DNA of 64,000 nucleotides, taken from positions 20,064,693-20,128,692 of the forward strand of contig NC_051088.1 in NCBI RefSeq assembly GCF_901709675.1, read 5' to 3'. Made by a program: the position numbers and the translations under genes. The DNA comes from Syngnathus acus (Eukaryota > Chordata > Actinopteri > Syngnathiformes > Syngnathidae). The notes beneath the pieces were generated by a model. That model did not search any database. It was not told the DNA's origin and was given only the letters and a program-made list of their open reading frames with translations. Shown piece after piece: positions 34,983 to 45,951 of this stretch. The first letter of the stretch is position 1. The number at the start of each line of letters is the position of its first letter.

Positions 34983-35184
34983 AGTGTTATGAACAAAGTG
35001 AGGCTGTTACTGTGGAGGATTTTGCATCAACCAACGAGATCCATAGGAGCCCCTCCTTCTCAAAGAGGTTTGACTGCGATCATCAGTAATCCCTTTTTAA
35101 GATTTGCTTAGGGTTTTCAATGGGGTCTCTTGGAGTTCTCAGCTTTAGACCCACACTTGTCAAGTGAACTGGGGGGGCTTGTGA

Positions 35185-35515
35185 ATTGGGGGCGCATTAG
35201 TTACCACATGAACCACGCAGTTCAGAGGTGCACGGGATTCAATTCTGGCTCTGTCCTCCTGTGTGGAGTTGGCTTGTTCTCCCTGTGCCCGTGTGACTTT
35301 CCTCTGGGAACTCTGGGTTTCCACAAACATGCACGGCAGGCCGATTGACCACTCCAATTGTCCTTAGTGTGATTGTGAGTGTGAATGGTCGTTTCTCTAT
35401 GTGAGCCCTGCGATTGGATGGCAACCAGTTCACGGTGTACTGGTAAGACAGCTGGGATAGGCTTCAGTACAACCGTGACCCTCGTGAGGATAAGCGGTTT
35501 GGAAAATGACTGAGA
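35185..35515 (+). mobile_element. tRNA-derived SINE, nearly complete, diverged
   Basis: A-box-like TTAGTTACCACATG and B box GGATTCAATTCTGG lead into CCTGTGTGGAGTTGG, TGTGCCCGTGTG, CCACAAACATGCACGGCAGG, GCGATTGGATGGCAACC, AGCTGGGATAGGCTTCAG and AGGATAAGCGGTTTGGAAAA. There is no clear GGATGG tail. Open frames on both strands across it are artefacts. Confidence 0.9.
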
Positions 35516-36611
35516 GCGAGAGTAATTTCAAAGGCATTAACAAGAATATTCATGAAAGAGACAAGAGATGTTGGGGATTATTTCACCTCAACCACATCAT
35601 CATCACCTCGTAGTGTCATATAATCTTGTTTTGATAGAGGACAATTTCCAAGAGGGTAAAAGTTTGAATTGTTTTACATTTCCAACCGGAAGAGTCTTAA
35701 CAAAACATGAGCTTTTTGAAGAAAAGGTGTTGAAAGCTGTAAATTTAATAAAAACTCTATAGATGTCATTTTGAGGGTGAATATCTTCTACCTTCTTCCA
35801 GAACTAATAATCCACTATCATGAAATAACTTTGAATACATTGTCAAAGATTTGCCTTTCTATGTATGAGAAAAAGTCTGGGATTGTTATTAATTTCCTCA
35901 AAATGTTATTTTCCCTTTACAACCTCTTCACCCTGGCCACTGTCCAAACATGTTCTACCCCTCTTTAATCCCAGTGTTCCTCATTCTTTCCGCAATCTTC
36001 ATTTTTTCTGTAAATGGATGTCCCCAAAATAGGGTGGTACCTTGGAGAAGACCACTGAGGCCTAAATCTATTTGCCTCCCTGAAGACCAAAAGTGACCTA
36101 AACTTCTTCAACCATTGAAGTGCTGCTGCAAAGACTGTGAAACTAAATGTGGTCTAACCCCCCACGCTCCCTGGAGATTTTCACTAACATTACAGTTGTT
36201 GGAAGTTCTTTTTTGGTAGAACAATTAATGAATAGCTGACCTTGTATCAGCAAATGGGTCCAATTTACTTTTGGGATTAGGAAAAAACTTTGTCAAGCTG
36301 TGATGGGCCCAGTGTCTTCAATCACAATTTAATTTGTTATTTCACATGGTGACTATCACAAAATTATCTCAAGACAGTTTTCATTTAGAGTAAGAGAGTT
36401 TTAGGACCCCACTCTTTATACAAAAGACTTAACGTAGTCACACGAGAGAGCACTTGGGCAGAGTGATGAAGGAAACATTCTCTTTTAATAGAAAGAAAGC
36501 TTGAACAGAACCAAAACACAGCAGCTGTCTGTCTTTATTAGGTCCAAATAATAAAAGGACGATTTTATTTAGTTGTACTATTAATTTTACTACAACTTCT
36601 AATTGCGGTAA
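35516..36611. other. No gene seen
   Basis: Unique-looking. No repeat or ORF recognised. Confidence 0.45.
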
Positions 36612-36663
36612 AGTGGAACTGCTTGTGATTTAGGGCGATACAAATAAACTCGACTTGACTTGA
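36612..36663 (+). mobile_element. LINE-type 3' end, short copy
   Basis: CTTGTGATTTAGGGCGATAC and AAATAAACTCGACTTGACTT match the last 50 bases of the longer copy at 36684-36922. The CGACTTGACTTG ending is the short-repeat tail of a non-LTR element. Confidence 0.7.
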
Positions 36664-36683
36664 TTTTCATATTACGTATTTTA

Positions 36684-36922
36684 TGTGCCCTCTCTGCATC
36701 CATTGCAGCCTGGTGATCCTGAAAGGGGGATCCTTCCATCGGTGGTCCCTTCTCAAGGTTTCTCATTTTTCCCCTGGTAGGGCTTTTTTGAGTTTTTCCT
36801 TGCCCTTTTTGGAGCTTAAGATCAGGGGATGCTTTGAGAATAATTGTCAATTGTTTGTCTATGTGAAGCCCTTTGAGACTACTTGTGATTTAGGGTTATA
36901 CAAATAAACTTGACTTGACTTG
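36684..36922 (+). mobile_element. LINE-type 3' UTR and tail
   Basis: GGGGGATCCTTCCATCGGTG, CTCAAGGTTTCTCATTTTTC, TTTGAGTTTTTCCTTGCCC, AAGCCCTTTGAGACTACTTG and GGGTTATACAAATAAACTTG follow the order of a dispersed teleost element found at the 3' ends of non-LTR retrotransposons. The tail is TTGACTTGACTT. It lies head to tail with the short copy at 36612. The open frame within it is incidental. Confidence 0.75.
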
Positions 36923-37719
36923 GAACGCTCTCAAAAACAATAGACTTGTAAAATTTCTCACAAAATATCTGTGTGAATATGTGTTGATATTTTTCTTCCC
37001 TTGTAGTACATTTATGACATTAAAGGGGAACTGAACCCAATATGTCAAAATTTCAAACTGAGCGAATGCTTGCAAAAGCAGCCAATGTAAATTTGTATAC
37101 TTTTATAATAAATGTTTATGAAAATCAGGGGATATTTGCAATGCTTAGCAACAACACGCAAATGTTTGGTAAATTGCGAAAGACAGATGGCGACTACTAA
37201 TGGTGTTTGGGGCAGTTTTGTAAAGATTAACAACTATTTGCCACTCCTTTAACACTGTTCTGGAGTAGCAGGCAAATGTAATGGATCCAAACCAAGGAAA
37301 ACATTTGTGAGAACCTTCCCCAGCATTCAGTTTTAGTTTCATCAGAGATGGCCGTGTGTAACACAAAATTACAAAAAAAAAAAAAATCTACGGATTGGGT
37401 CATTTGGTATTTGTGTCCTTCAGCTCACCCGAGCAGGTGTTGTGAAATGTAAAACACTCCTCAGTGGCTTCCTCGCTGTGCTCTATTTCCCCTGGAATGA
37501 TGATCAATGTGGGGAATGAGAGCTGTTATCTAACTGAGTGGCAAATGCATATGAATGCTACGCGCGAACGAATCACCATATATCGTAACAATCGTAACCA
37601 TTGTCATGTTCTCTCATAAAGGCGAATCAAAAACACCTTTACAAATGTTTAGATTGTTTTGCAAATACTTGCCACTGTTAGCGAAATAATGGAAAGAAAA
37701 TATCTTCTTCCTCTTTTCA

Positions 37720-37720
<1 letters not shown>
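36923..37720. other. No gene seen
   Basis: Unique-looking; poly-A run at 37371-37385. Confidence 0.45.

Positions 37721-37802
<82 letters not shown>
37721..37802. repeat. (TCTG)n microsatellite, about 20 perfect units
   Basis: Uninterrupted for 82 bases, then degenerates into TCAG and TCTA units to 37814. Such purity suggests a young, length-variable locus. A poly-LSVC frame across it is a repeat artefact. Confidence 0.98.
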
Positions 37803-37814
37803 AGTCAGTCTATC

Positions 37815-38780
37815 TTTGCCTGTCTCTGCCTGCCAGCCTGCCAGTTTAATGCTGATTTAAAAAAAACAATCTAAAACAATTATATGATTTGGAGGCAGCT
37901 GAGTTGAGTTTAGTTGGATGCATCAAATACCATTAATTACACTGAAAATTGTTTTATTTACTCAGTATAATTTAAAGTGCTTGCTCAAATTTTTGTTATA
38001 TTGCAGTCAACAACACAGTGATGTAACGAATCACTGAAGCCCCAATTTGATCTTCTGTTCACAAGTCTGATACCATTCGATTAAAAAAAAAAAGACAAAA
38101 TGAATGACTCATTCAAGTCGTTATACAACCTTAAAAATACGGGTGAAAAACAACCCAATTTGGATTGAAAGTCTGACCCAGAGAGTATTTTTAATGGTGT
38201 ATAGTGTACTTAAAAAGTTAATATGGCGCCAGATGATTTGATTTTGTGCAAGAACTTGATGAAATAAAATAAAGTAAATTGACCTAAAATGTCTTTCAGA
38301 TCAGGTATTAGTCAAGATTCTGAAGCTGCACACGCTTGATAGTTTGGTGAATATATTGACGTGATGCATGGGCTAAGTACATGGATACTTGAAAGCAAAT
38401 TGAAATTTTGGTGCAGACGTTTCATCTTTTGTTTACATGCTGCAGTTATCTTACCGTGTCATTAACTTACGCAGAGAACATCCGTTCTGTGAATAATTGG
38501 CACAGGTTATTAATTGGGAAACAACTTGTGACAGGCTGCGGTAAATTAGGACAAAATTGTATTTTCCGGTTGAGTAGCTAAAAGTAAAGCTAATCGAGAC
38601 TCATTTGCCTCCTGATGTATTCGTACAGATACTGTTCTCATTCAGTGTTTATGCACCATGACTTGAGTTTTTTGTAATAGATGCAACAAGACAAAGCATC
38701 AGAAGCTGCAAACTTGGGAGCGGTAAAGAAGTGGGTGGAGTCATTTTAAACAGATAGCTTTGTTGAGCAGATGTGGTCAG
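37815..38780. other. No gene seen
   Basis: AT-rich unique sequence with an A-run at 38082-38093. Confidence 0.45.
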
Positions 38781-38935
38781 TAGGGATGGGTATCTATAAG
38801 ATATTTACGATTCCGATTCCATTTCGATTCTGTTTAATGATTCAAATCTTCATCAATTCTCTTATTGACTCTCATTTGGGGAAAAAAAAGAAGCTCATAA
38901 ACGATTATGATTATGATTCTGTGCAAGGACGGGAA
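38781..38935 (+). mobile_element. hAT terminal fragment
   Basis: Starts TAGGGATGGGTATC, the terminal repeat that also closes the hAT remnant at 8663-8673 (inverted). It is followed by GATTCCGATTCCATTTCGATT and a second ATTATGATTATGATTCTG run typical of sub-terminal repeats of this family. No second terminus or transposase is visible. Confidence 0.7.
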
Positions 38936-38940
38936 ATACG

Positions 38941-38984
38941 GTGTGTGTGTGTGTATGTGTGTGTGTGTGAGTGCGTGTGCGTGT
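38941..38984. repeat. (GT)n microsatellite
   Basis: GT run with AT and GC interruptions. Confidence 0.9.
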
Positions 38985-39960
38985 ATTTATTTATGGATGG
39001 GAGCATCACGTTCTGGGGTTGTCAATGGTTGGTTGCCAAGTTTGCAATGGAATAATGAAAGATAAATATTGGCGTACAGAGTGTAACGTGCTTTTAGAGA
39101 ATCTAATCAAGGTGCAGACAAATTCTGTGCTCTGCGGATGTGTGTTCATTTTTTTTCATTAATGTTCTTTGCGCAATTCCACCTCTTGCATGGACCTCAG
39201 CAAATGTGTTTCTGTCTGGCTCTTGCAGGACAATTTTGAAGGCATTGCATTGCATCTGGTTCCATTGGCTGTGAATAAAGTCAGCTGTGTTCACACTCAC
39301 AACTTAAAAAAAACAGAGTTTTTGAGTGATTTTTACCATTTTAGTTTTCATGATTTTTTGAGAGGGCACAGTTAAAATGACGCCCCGTGCAACACTTTGG
39401 AGTCAGTATTTCACTCCTCATCTACTGACTTCTTTGTTCACATCATTGGATACCTGACGCAATTAAATTTATATATAGTGGTAGCTAAGCCTTCACCTTG
39501 AAAACACAGCATCCTATTTGAGTGCCTCATTGTCAGCCATTATTGTGGAGACAACATGGACAAAAGGCAGAAAGGTTAGAGGGGGAACCATGGACCTTCA
39601 GTCTGTGGACTCTTTTACATGGCTTGTTGTCCCATATTTGTTAACTTTGCATTTTGTTTTCTTCAGCACTTCCCTCATGCTTTTTCTTAGACCACGTTGC
39701 TTGTTTGTTGGTAACTTTTGTAATATAATTCTCTCACTATATAAGTGTCCGACTAGCAACTAATCGTAACAGTCGACACTTTAGAAAACTCATGCGTCTA
39801 CATCTTCTCCCATTCAGCCCCCTCTCTGTCAATAACAATGTAATTTACTGCACTCTGAGCCTCAATTGAATTTGCGCATTCCCTGAAGTCACTGCTGCGC
39901 AAGAAGAAGACATATACACTGTCTGTATGGAATTTAATCAAGCTCGCAGTTCACAAACCT
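38985..39960. other. No gene seen
   Basis: Unique-looking sequence without recognisable repeats. Confidence 0.45.
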
Positions 39961-40440
39961 TGAATGCAGCACTCAAAATGTGTCAGGTGCCTCGGTGGCA
40001 AAGCGGCGGAGGACGAGCAGGGCATACCAAAGCATGAATCCAAGGCCGTGGAGGCAACCACATGGGCAACAATCAGGCGAGGAATTGCTGGCAGCAAGCT
40101 CCGTAAAAGCCCCACCTTAATGGAAACACTTGTAGGTCCTCAGCCACCCTGCTCACAGACGCCACCTGTGGAAAAGGAGCAAAAAACTCCCAGACCCCGA
40201 CATCTATCACGTGTAGGCTGGTTAACAAAGGAGTGGCAATAATTGTGTACTGCTCTTCAGGCCAGGTTTGTGTGTCTCTTGCTGGGCATGAGGTAGAGGA
40301 GGTTGGACGGCTTTGGGTTGCTGGCCAAGTGTAAGGCAGTGTGTGGGTGCCATTGATGGGTGGCTTTACACATCAAGGTTCCACCAAGACCGAATGGCCT
40401 ACACTACATCCACAGAAAACTAATCCCATTCCATACATCA
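39961..40440. other. GC-richer block of unknown origin
   Basis: This block stands out from its AT-rich surroundings. A 92-codon plus-strand frame at 39964-40242 is basic and proline-rich near its end (KSPTLMETLVGPQPP, EKEQKTPRPRHLSRVG). I do not recognise it. It abuts the Harbinger-associated direct repeat, so it may be an unfamiliar part of a transposon rather than a gene. Confidence 0.35.
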
Positions 40441-40470
40441 AAGTCAAAGTCTGTTTTATTTTACACCTGA

Positions 40471-40657
40471 CAATAACTGTTGCTAAAGCGTCACACAAAC
40501 ATTAAGAATGGGATAAATGGTCTGATACTGGTTCTGAGAGTATAAAATCTGAACACTCAATGAATTAGTCACGCAGTCTGGTTAAAACTGCATTCGCCAT
40601 GCACAGCAACTCGTCACGCATTTCTGGTTGAAAAGACGAAGGTGTACATGGTTAATT
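40471..40657 (+). repeat. 187-bp direct repeat, copy 1
   Basis: Identical to 41318-41504 except for one base (T here, C there) in GCATTCGCC. No indels. The offset is 847 bases. Its last bases (ACATGGTTAATT) run into the Harbinger transposase remnant. Confidence 0.97.
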
Positions 40658-40979
40658 TTCAAGTTGTGTATGATGCAAGGGGAAGGTTCCTGCACTCAAG
40701 TATTGGACATCATGGATCTATATGACACCAGGGTCCCGAAGAACAGGACCATATACCAGTAAGCTCTATACTCCCCTTTTGGGATACTATTTCAAGAGTC
40801 ACTCGCTACAAGGGCAAGTGCAGGGTTTGCTCAATAAATGTCATCCCAAGGCCCGTGGTGTCATTGAGCGGGCTTTTGGAATGCTGAAGGTGAGGGGGGA
40901 CACAGTCGAGCTTCCCAGCAAGCTTGATTGGCAGACTTTCTCTGAGCCACTGAAGAAAATGGATTACAATTATTTGTGA
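40648..40979 (+). pseudogene. PIF/Harbinger transposase remnant, catalytic region
   Basis: At 40648 one frame reads MVNFQVVYDARGRFLHSSIG, the block around the first catalytic aspartate of Harbinger transposases. After a stop and frame change, 40833-40895 reads NKCHPKARGVIERAFGMLK, the block with the catalytic glutamate (V-I-E-R-x-F-G-x-L-K). The usual arginine-tryptophan after it is changed to RGDTV. The region between, with the middle aspartate, is largely deleted or scrambled. The enzyme would cut and join DNA for transposition, but this copy is dead. It is bracketed by the 187-bp direct repeats. Confidence 0.85.
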
Positions 40980-41142
40980 TTGCTCTTTTGTTTCTTTGCA
41001 CAGTTTTGTTCACAAAACAAGAAATACTTTAACTATTACTCGGCTTGTGATTGCTCTTTTGTTTATTTGCACTCTTTGTGTACAAAACAATTATTTGTGA
41101 TTGCTTTTTTGTTCCTTTGCACCCTTGTGCACAAAACAATAC
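40974..41142. repeat. Three tandem units of 50-71 bp
   Basis: Units begin with TTGTGATTGCT at 40974, 41045 and 41095 and each contains TTTGCAC and ACAAAACAA. The first is longer because of an AT-rich insertion. They follow the transposase stop directly and may be Harbinger sub-terminal repeats. Confidence 0.85.
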
Positions 41143-41317
41143 ATACTGAAATACCTTCACCTTGTCATATGCAAAACTGTGTGTCCATGTTATTATATGA
41201 TAAAGACTAATAAGGTAGACTAAATGTGTGATGAGAGTCACACATTTTGATTTTAAAAATACATTAAACCCTCTTGCTGGGATGCATTGTTGAGTATAGT
41301 CATACAAAATAGAAAAC

Positions 41318-41504
41318 CAATAACTGTTGCTAAAGCGTCACACAAACATTAAGAATGGGATAAATGGTCTGATACTGGTTCTGAGAGTATAAAATCTGAA
41401 CACTCAATGAATTAGTCACGCAGTCTGGTTAAAACTGCACTCGCCATGCACAGCAACTCGTCACGCATTTCTGGTTGAAAAGACGAAGGTGTACATGGTT
41501 AATT
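41318..41504 (+). repeat. 187-bp direct repeat, copy 2
   Basis: Matches 40471-40657 at 186 of 187 positions. Its right border lies at GGTTAATT|CAGTACTACTG, where copy 1 continues into transposase sequence instead. Confidence 0.97.
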
Positions 41505-42126
41505 CAGTACTACTGTACTACTGCTAATTCCGAGGCTACCGGGATGCTATCCGGCATTGTGTTAACGTGTTTTTGTAGCGTATATTCTATGTCTTGGAGT
41601 TGGTGCTTTTTCAAGGTGGAAATGTCCCCTTAAATTGGGACTTTAAAAGACGTGAGCCGTTTTTTTTTTTTAAGAGATATAACGTTTATACGTTTGGCGA
41701 GACAATTTCACGAGTGCAACATTGAATCAACAAAGGTAGTCTTTCCAGCTTTCTATTTATTTTCTTCTCGCTTGGCTCCATGGCAAGTCACGAAACTGTG
41801 CCCCTGTCCACCATTCATGCAAGACACCAGGAGAAAGAGACGCAATTTGTGGGATTATTTATCCTCATCCTGCAGTTAGTATTATATGGTTGTCATTCTT
41901 GTTATCATTTTATTATTGGTTGTCTGTTATGTTGTCATAAGATCAAATTTGTTGCATCTGCACCATAGAACACAACAAAGATTTTGCATTCTATTTTGTG
42001 GTTGTTTTTGAGCACTCTAAACAAAATTGAAAAACATGCAAATATGACTTGGTGCCAGAGAGAACAGGGCTTGAAAATGCAAGACACATTGAAATAAACA
42101 ATGCAATCCCTCCAACATAATGCTGC
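41505..42126. other. No gene seen
   Basis: Unique-looking; T-run at 41660-41671. Confidence 0.45.
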
Positions 42127-42473
42127 CACTGCCCTTAACCTGGGTTCGATCGAACCCCAGGGGTTCGGTGAGCCGGTGTCAGCGGTTCGGCAGAGCCTAG
42201 ACTGCGTAGGTCCGAACACACCTGATTTATCGTGTAAATTCGTGATGACGCATATCTGAACTGGTCTTGCTAAGGCAACAGCAGAAGTCACACTGATTTG
42301 GACGTATGTAATTTGTTGTGAGTTCATGCATTGTGTTGGTTTTGTTCTTTGAACAATGTGATGTTCATGCACGGCTCTTTTTATGCACGAGTAAAAAACA
42401 TCTGTCTTGAATTTGAAAAAATTCACATATGCAGTACCTCCAACAAAGTTAAGAACAAGGTTAAGAACCACTG
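42127..42473. mobile_element. Non-autonomous hAT element, about 347 bp
   Basis: The left end CACTGCCCTTAACCTGGG and the right end, inverted CAGTGGTTCTTAACCTTG, share a CTTAACCT core. The inside has GGGGTTCGGTGAGCCGG and CAGTACCTCCAACAAAG, words of a dispersed fish hAT MITE. A clear 8-base duplication is not visible. A 205-codon minus-strand frame spanning 41935-42552 crosses the element and is non-coding in my view. Confidence 0.7.
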
Positions 42474-42974
42474 CCTTAAATAGCTGCTGATTGAGAATTC
42501 TCTCTCTGGATCCATGCAAAGAATGGAGAAAAAGGTATCTGACAACAGACATGACAATACCCTTCTAACACATACTCAAATACACCCCCAAGTAATTATT
42601 TTCTGAATTGGGCTAAGACACTAATGGCATTGAGCTAAGAGGGGTGTGGAATGCAGCTCGCTTGCTAAAATACATAATGAAAAGTGCAAACTCTGTCATT
42701 TTCTGCAGATAAAAGTGTTCTGATGAGAGCTGGAGACAATAGAGGCACATAAATCTCCTTGACATGCTGAGCTTTGGCTTTTAAATACACCCTCCTTTTC
42801 CTCTCTTAACCACACAAACACATGCTTGCATATGGACGCACACACACACAAACGCACACACCTTTAGATACTAAAGTAGAACACTTGAGAGCGACACCAG
42901 GTGTGCATGTACATCCACACTTACACAATGCATTGTGCAAAAAAAGAATGCAGTGCTGATACACATGCACACAT

Positions 42975-43011
<37 letters not shown>

Positions 43012-45547
43012 CAAACCCTTTCTTACCTTTCTTACCAGTCTTTGTACTGAAATGGCACAGGAGCATTTGTAGGGAAGCTGTAATTATTTCACACACAATT
43101 AAGGTGCCAGGAAATCTTTCCGTTTCTGCGGTATGTACCGAAAAAAAAATCTGTTCTGCTGTAGTCATCACAAGCTTATTTTAAAAACATTGTGTTTTTC
43201 CTGTGGTCTTGTCAGCAGTGATTTCAGCACAGAGAAGGCATCACCATGCAAGCCGTGCTTGAGAGCCTAAATATTTAGAAGGAGAATGTAACTTTTGGAT
43301 TTTAATGAGGTTGAAATTATTCAGATACAGCTCACTAAGTCAAGTAATTATTAATATATTTAATGATTTCACGGGTAACATGGAGCTCACAAAGGTCGCA
43401 TGCAATACCCAGCGTTTTTAACCTGTTCTCAAAGCTCCAGGTTCTTGCCTCTGGCTCTTTTCAAACACATTGCTGGTGCATCTGGCCTATCACAATCATC
43501 CAGAGCTATGTGGAATGTTATACAAGCAGTTTGTCAGAGTGGATAGATATCAACTGGTTGCAAAATTGACTGGAGATTAAGGGGACAAAACAAGCCTTTT
43601 TTCATGCCACTGGCCTTGCTAATCTTGTGGGTGCACCAGGCATGTCCTTCTTGTACCACCATGGGACAATGAGAATAGTGTTAGAGACAAGGAGCATACT
43701 GTGGAAAATAGGTTCGAGAGTCCCTGTTAGCTAGAAAATATGTGCACAAGCATACATTTAGTTCATACACACACAATCGACTTGCAATGCAAATCCAGCC
43801 TGGTTGCCAAAGCACTCACTACACTCAACGACAATAAAGTTGGGTTGGCAGGTTCTTTCGGTGGATTGTTAGTTTTTTTGGGTAATGTTTTTCTGTTGCT
43901 GAATTGTCATTCGTTTAATCTTTTTCTGTCTCTCTTTCCGAACATGCGCCATGTGTTAAGTCAGTCAGCTCCTTCCCTGCTCACCTGTTTGAAGTTAGTT
44001 TGAATGCATTTAGTTTCGCTTTAATCTTTATTCATTTGTCACTATTTGTAACGGGGTCCCAGTGCTGATGTGATTTGTTCCTTCATGTGAACCTTGTGTC
44101 TTTGCATTCTTCCCCTTTGAAGAACAAACCTCTCTAAAGAACAAACAAATGAAGGTCTGTTTTAATATTCCTAATTTCCTGGTGGCATATATTGTTTGAG
44201 TTTAGAGGTCTATTCATAATGAGTAATTATCACGTTTGTGATTCAGGCCTATTGATTTGTAGTGGACCAACAATTCTCTCAATGCTATATGGCACAGTAT
44301 ACTTTTGTTTACTGTTGGGTTTTTGTAACAAAATCATTTATTAGCAAAAAAACCCACATTCAATTTCTCTCTATTTTGTAAATTTGTCAAATTTTATTCA
44401 TAGTATGTTATTTTAAAAGCCGTAAGTGTTCATACCAAGATACATTTATTGACAAACTATGGACAAATTTAAGAACTAGTGCAATGCCTTGATAATCGGA
44501 AATTAAATTTAAACCTCCGAATTGTAATAGAATCCAATTGTGTGGTGGCAAAAGAATCCCAACCCAACCAATCAGTGTTATTACCTCTGAGTTGCAGTAT
44601 CATTTTGATGCCTTTTACTGTTTGCAGGAGTATTGATACAAATAATCTCTAATAAGGCAACGTCAGGACTGCAAACGGATTTGTGATTGTACTGTTATAG
44701 CACTGTTTGCCACTGGAGCACATCATAATCAGGTGTTGTGACAAATTTGGTAACTTGGCTGTCCGATCAGGATTTGACATACAGTAGACTGTATTCTTGT
44801 CACCCTCTGGTCTGAAGAAGCTATCATCGTGCTGCTTCAGCAGCACGCTAATTTGCATTTATGGCCACCAGCATTGCAAGGATTCATTGTGTTCCTGTCC
44901 ACGCAGCTGGATCCGAATCCTCATGCACAAGGGTGTCTGAGTGAGATTTACTCATTCCTTGATTTTACTATGTGGATTAAATGCTGACATTATGGTACCA
45001 ATGCAATGTGCAAAATTAGGAGCCAGTAAAAGCCTATAAAATTGTCTTTGGCGGATAAATCAGTAAGCTACAGCCGCAACATTATCAGGTAACCTTTGCA
45101 GATCGTTAGAAACTTTCCTGATCCCATAAGGTTTATTGTGGCCTGTTGAACACCCTCCTCTCAAATGATTTGCTACTATTCAGTTACAAGAGAAATGACT
45201 TCATTGCCTGTTGACTTATTGGACTTTAATGTTGCTTGTTAAAAATCAGGCACACTTCTTTTCTGGCCTTTCTACCATTCATTATTGTAAAGAGCTGTGG
45301 AGAAAATCCTATTCTAAAGGTTTCTCAGGGGTAACCTATGCTAAAGGGGCTTAAAGGCATCCAGGCACATTTCCTAAGCTTTTGTAGTCTGATCCTATCC
45401 TTCAATTACTTACCGTTCATCTCATGCGGATGGGATAGGAAAGGACATTTATGAGATAAAAATGAGAATTTGAAGGTGCTCAAGGTCTCTTGCAGGCCCA
45501 CAGTTAAATACTGTAAAATAAAATAATTAATGTATGCAAATCTTCAT
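42474..45547. other. Gene desert, repeat-poor
   Basis: No transposon seen except simple repeats. (CA)n tracts lie at 42839-42861 and 42959-43009; the latter holds about 12 perfect CA units. Remaining sequence looks unique. Confidence 0.45.
42959..43009. repeat. (CA)n microsatellite
   Basis: ACAT/ACGC variants followed by an uninterrupted CA run. Confidence 0.95.
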
Positions 45548-45795
45548 ATGAACATTTTTTGGCATCTCCCGGTACTTGGGTTTCCTTCCACATTCGAAAA
45601 ACATGCATGATAGTTTAATTAAGGACTCTAAGCTATCCATAGCATGAATGTTGGTGTGAATGGTTGTTTATTTGTGCCCCGTGGTTGGCTGGCACCCAGT
45701 TCGGGGTATCCCCTGCCTCTTGCCCCAAATTTATCTGGGATAAGCTATAGCACACCCTGAGACCCTTGTGAGGATGAGCATCACAGAGGATGGAT
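45548..45795 (+). mobile_element. tRNA-derived SINE, 5'-truncated
   Basis: Begins within the body (GGTACTTGGGTTTCCTTCC), then ACATGCATGATAGTTTAATT, GTGTGAATGGTTGTTTATTT, GTTGGCTGGCACCCAGTTC, TATCTGGGATAAGCTATAGC and GGATGGAT. The CpG sites of younger copies have mostly decayed to TG/CA. Confidence 0.85.
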
Positions 45796-45849
45796 ATTTT
45801 AAGGGTTTTTGATGTGTGTTTAAAAGGCACTTTTGGGGCATTGTTGTCT

Positions 45850-45951
45850 TGGGTAGGATCAAAATCGTTTAATTTGAAGTACAGACAGAAACTATTTTTT
45901 TGGGTAGGATCAAAATAGTTTCATTTGAAGTACAGACATAAACTATTTTAT
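45850..45951. repeat. 51-bp tandem duplication
   Basis: Units at 45850 and 45901 share GGGTAGGATCAAAAT and TTGAAGTACAGACA with four substitutions. Confidence 0.9.

Noticed and set aside
37721-37802. Regular short repeats considered as a CRISPR array
   Set aside because: Units are 4 bases with no spacers, and the genome is vertebrate.
37659-37874. ORF with repeated LSVC residues
   Set aside because: It is the (TCTG)n microsatellite translated.
41935-42552. 205-codon minus-strand ORF, the longest in the window
   Set aside because: It runs across a non-autonomous hAT element and both flanks, with no recognisable domain and biased composition; the open frame is a by-product of the repeat.
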